This document shows positions 63,035-64,000 of a DNA stretch of 64,000 nucleotides, piece after piece; within the stretch, counting starts at the first letter, position 1, and each line of letters starts with the position of its first letter. Both the position numbers and the translations under genes were made by a program. The notes beneath the pieces are model-generated. The model saw nothing but the letters and a program-made list of their open reading frames with translations. It made no database searches and was not told the origin of the DNA. Location: positions 6,867,001-6,931,000 of the forward strand of contig NZ_CP108370.1 in NCBI RefSeq assembly GCF_035953295.1, read 5' to 3'. The stretch is from Streptomyces sp. NBC_01335 (GTDB taxonomy: Bacteria; Actinomycetota; Actinomycetes; Streptomycetales; Streptomycetaceae).

Positions 63035-64000
63035 TCAGGGGGCCACGGACCAGGTCAGCGTGTCGGTCGCGGCGGTCTTGGCCGCCGGGTCGCGCAGCGC
63101 GGCCGTGGAGTCGGTGACGCGTGCCTGGAGGGTGTGCGTCAGCCCGTCCGCGGTGACGCCGAGCTGCTGCGGCACCACGCTCGTCAGGCCGTGCGCCTCG
63201 GTGGCCTCGGTGCCGTCGACGTACCACCGCAGGTCGAGCTGGGAGAGGCCCGCCGCCAGGGAGGCGACGGTCACGGCGACCGTCTGGCCGCGGCTCACCG
63301 TGGTTGCGGTGGTGGCCGTGGTGAGCGAGGAGGCGTACCGGTAGAAGCCGCTGATCATGGCCTCCCGGCCCGGCAGGTTGAACCGGGTGGTGGAGAGCGA
63401 CCGCATCAGGGAGTCGGCGGTGGGCCGGTAGACGCCCAGCGGATAGTACGAACTGCCCGTGTACGTACCGACGGTGCCGCCCGACGGGTCGCTCTCGCCG
63501 AGCCAGCGGTACCACTTGGCCTGGGCGGACGTCAGCTGCGCGGCGGTGCGGACGGTGGAGTTGGGCTCGACGGGCTCCGCTCCGGTGTACGTGCCGTAGG
63601 TGTCGTACGTGTACTCGTCGGCGAGCAGGCCGATGGAGTGGCCTATCTCGTGCGCGGCGATCAGGCTGGACTGGCTGTTGTCGGACGAGAGCGTGGAGAC
63701 CCCGGCGAAGCCGTAGGAGGAGCCGAGCCCCGAGTAGCCCGCGCCGCCGTACTTCGTCGAGTTGGAGACCACGACGACGAGATCGGCCGCGGGGGCCTCG
63801 GCGGCGTACGTCTTGACCTTGGCGAGGTCCGCGCAGATGAGCCGCTCGGTGCCGGAACACCAGAAGTACGAGCCGAGCGCGGTGTTCTTCACGACGTCCG
63901 CCGAGGGGTCGCCGGAGATGCCGGATTCGGCCGAAACGGCCCCGACCGCCCACACGTTGAACAGGCCGGCGTAGCTCCGGTAGGGCTCGATGGCCGTGAC
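63035..64000 (-). CDS. M64-family (IgA peptidase-like) metallopeptidase, 5' end outside window
   Basis: The frame stays open to the window edge (encoding TAIEPYRSYAGLFNVWAVG), so the N-terminus is missing; 321 residues are visible. The zinc site HEIGHSIGLLADEY (HExxHxxG...D/E) is intact. The active-site domain is followed by a C-terminal beta-sandwich with a DLRWYVDGTEA segment. M64 peptidases are secreted, so a signal peptide is expected beyond 64000. Confidence 0.92.
   Translation of the reverse strand, partial: VTAIEPYRSYAGLFNVWAVGAVSAESGISGDPSADVVKNTALGSYFWCSGTERLICADLAKVKTYAAEAPAADLVVVVSNSTKYGGAGYSGLGSSYGFAGVSTLSSDNSQSSLIAAHEIGHSIGLLADEYTYDTYGTYTGAEPVEPNSTVRTAAQLTSAQAKWYRWLGESDPSGGTVGTYTGSSYYPLGVYRPTADSLMRSLSTTRFNLPGREAMISGFYRYASSLTTATTATTVSRGQTVAVTVASLAAGLSQLDLRWYVDGTEATEAHGLTSVVPQQLGVTADGLTHTLQARVTDSTAALRDPAAKTAATDTLTWSVAP

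Noticed and set aside
1..64000. CRISPR arrays, tRNA or rRNA genes, insertion sequences, prophage or biosynthetic gene clusters
   Set aside because: No spaced repeats, cloverleaf-like sequence, transposase, integrase, phage structural gene or PKS/NRPS motif was recognised on either strand.

Overview
This 64 kb window is very GC-rich, densely packed bacterial DNA. The gene content points to a streptomycete: an ethylmalonyl-CoA pathway operon next to psd and pssA, many TetR, LysR and PucR regulators, DHA2 exporters, an Ada-AlkA fusion, a tripeptidyl aminopeptidase, a class F-type sortase and an actinobacterial SOS box. The species cannot be named from the sequence alone.

Layout. 0-3 kb: the end of a thiamine-diphosphate enzyme gene, an Ldh-family dehydrogenase, and a divergent tetR/SDR pair that has lost both N-termini. 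3-6.4 kb: etfB-etfA, a TetR gene, and a small zinc-ribbon/OB-fold gene. 6.4-19 kb: single housekeeping and stress genes, alkyl-DNA repair (Ada-AlkA fusion plus ogt), a TMEM165/GDT1 exporter behind a probable yybP-ykoY manganese riboswitch, a sirtuin, a Nudix hydrolase, a secreted protein with its sortase, and glycerate kinase. 19-25 kb: a PucR-type regulator divergent from a complete livFGHMK-type ABC transporter operon. 25-29 kb: an MFS exporter, small proteins, pssA and psd. 29-40 kb: the ethylmalonyl-CoA operon (ccr-meaA-mcl-mch-mcd), a second TetR related to the first, and a double-domain 3-hydroxyacyl-CoA dehydrogenase. 40.8-50.4 kb: an accessory stretch with lower GC, sparse genes and gene debris (SMI1/KNR4 protein, lipoproteins, ABC/FtsX exporter). 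50-64 kb: a secreted peptidase, ArsR/DHA2 pair, an SOS-boxed radical SAM gene, a DHA2 transporter fused to three carboxypeptidase-regulatory-like repeats, LysR/aldo-keto reductase, CorA, and an M64 metallopeptidase running off the window end.

The main new observation is regulatory. Three promoters, for etfBA (4934-4975), for the zinc-ribbon/OB-fold gene (5849-5891) and for the ccr operon (35683-35724), share one unusual architecture. Each has two copies of a 13-bp palindrome resembling GGCACTNAGTGCC. One copy abuts the -35 hexamer and the other fills the spacer next to the -10. This ties ETF to the methylsuccinyl-CoA dehydrogenase step that would reduce it, and draws an uncharacterised zinc-ribbon/OB-fold protein into the same regulon. 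The TetR gene at 5008 and its relative at 38515 are the obvious candidate repressors. All functional statements rest on reading motifs and context; no database search was run.
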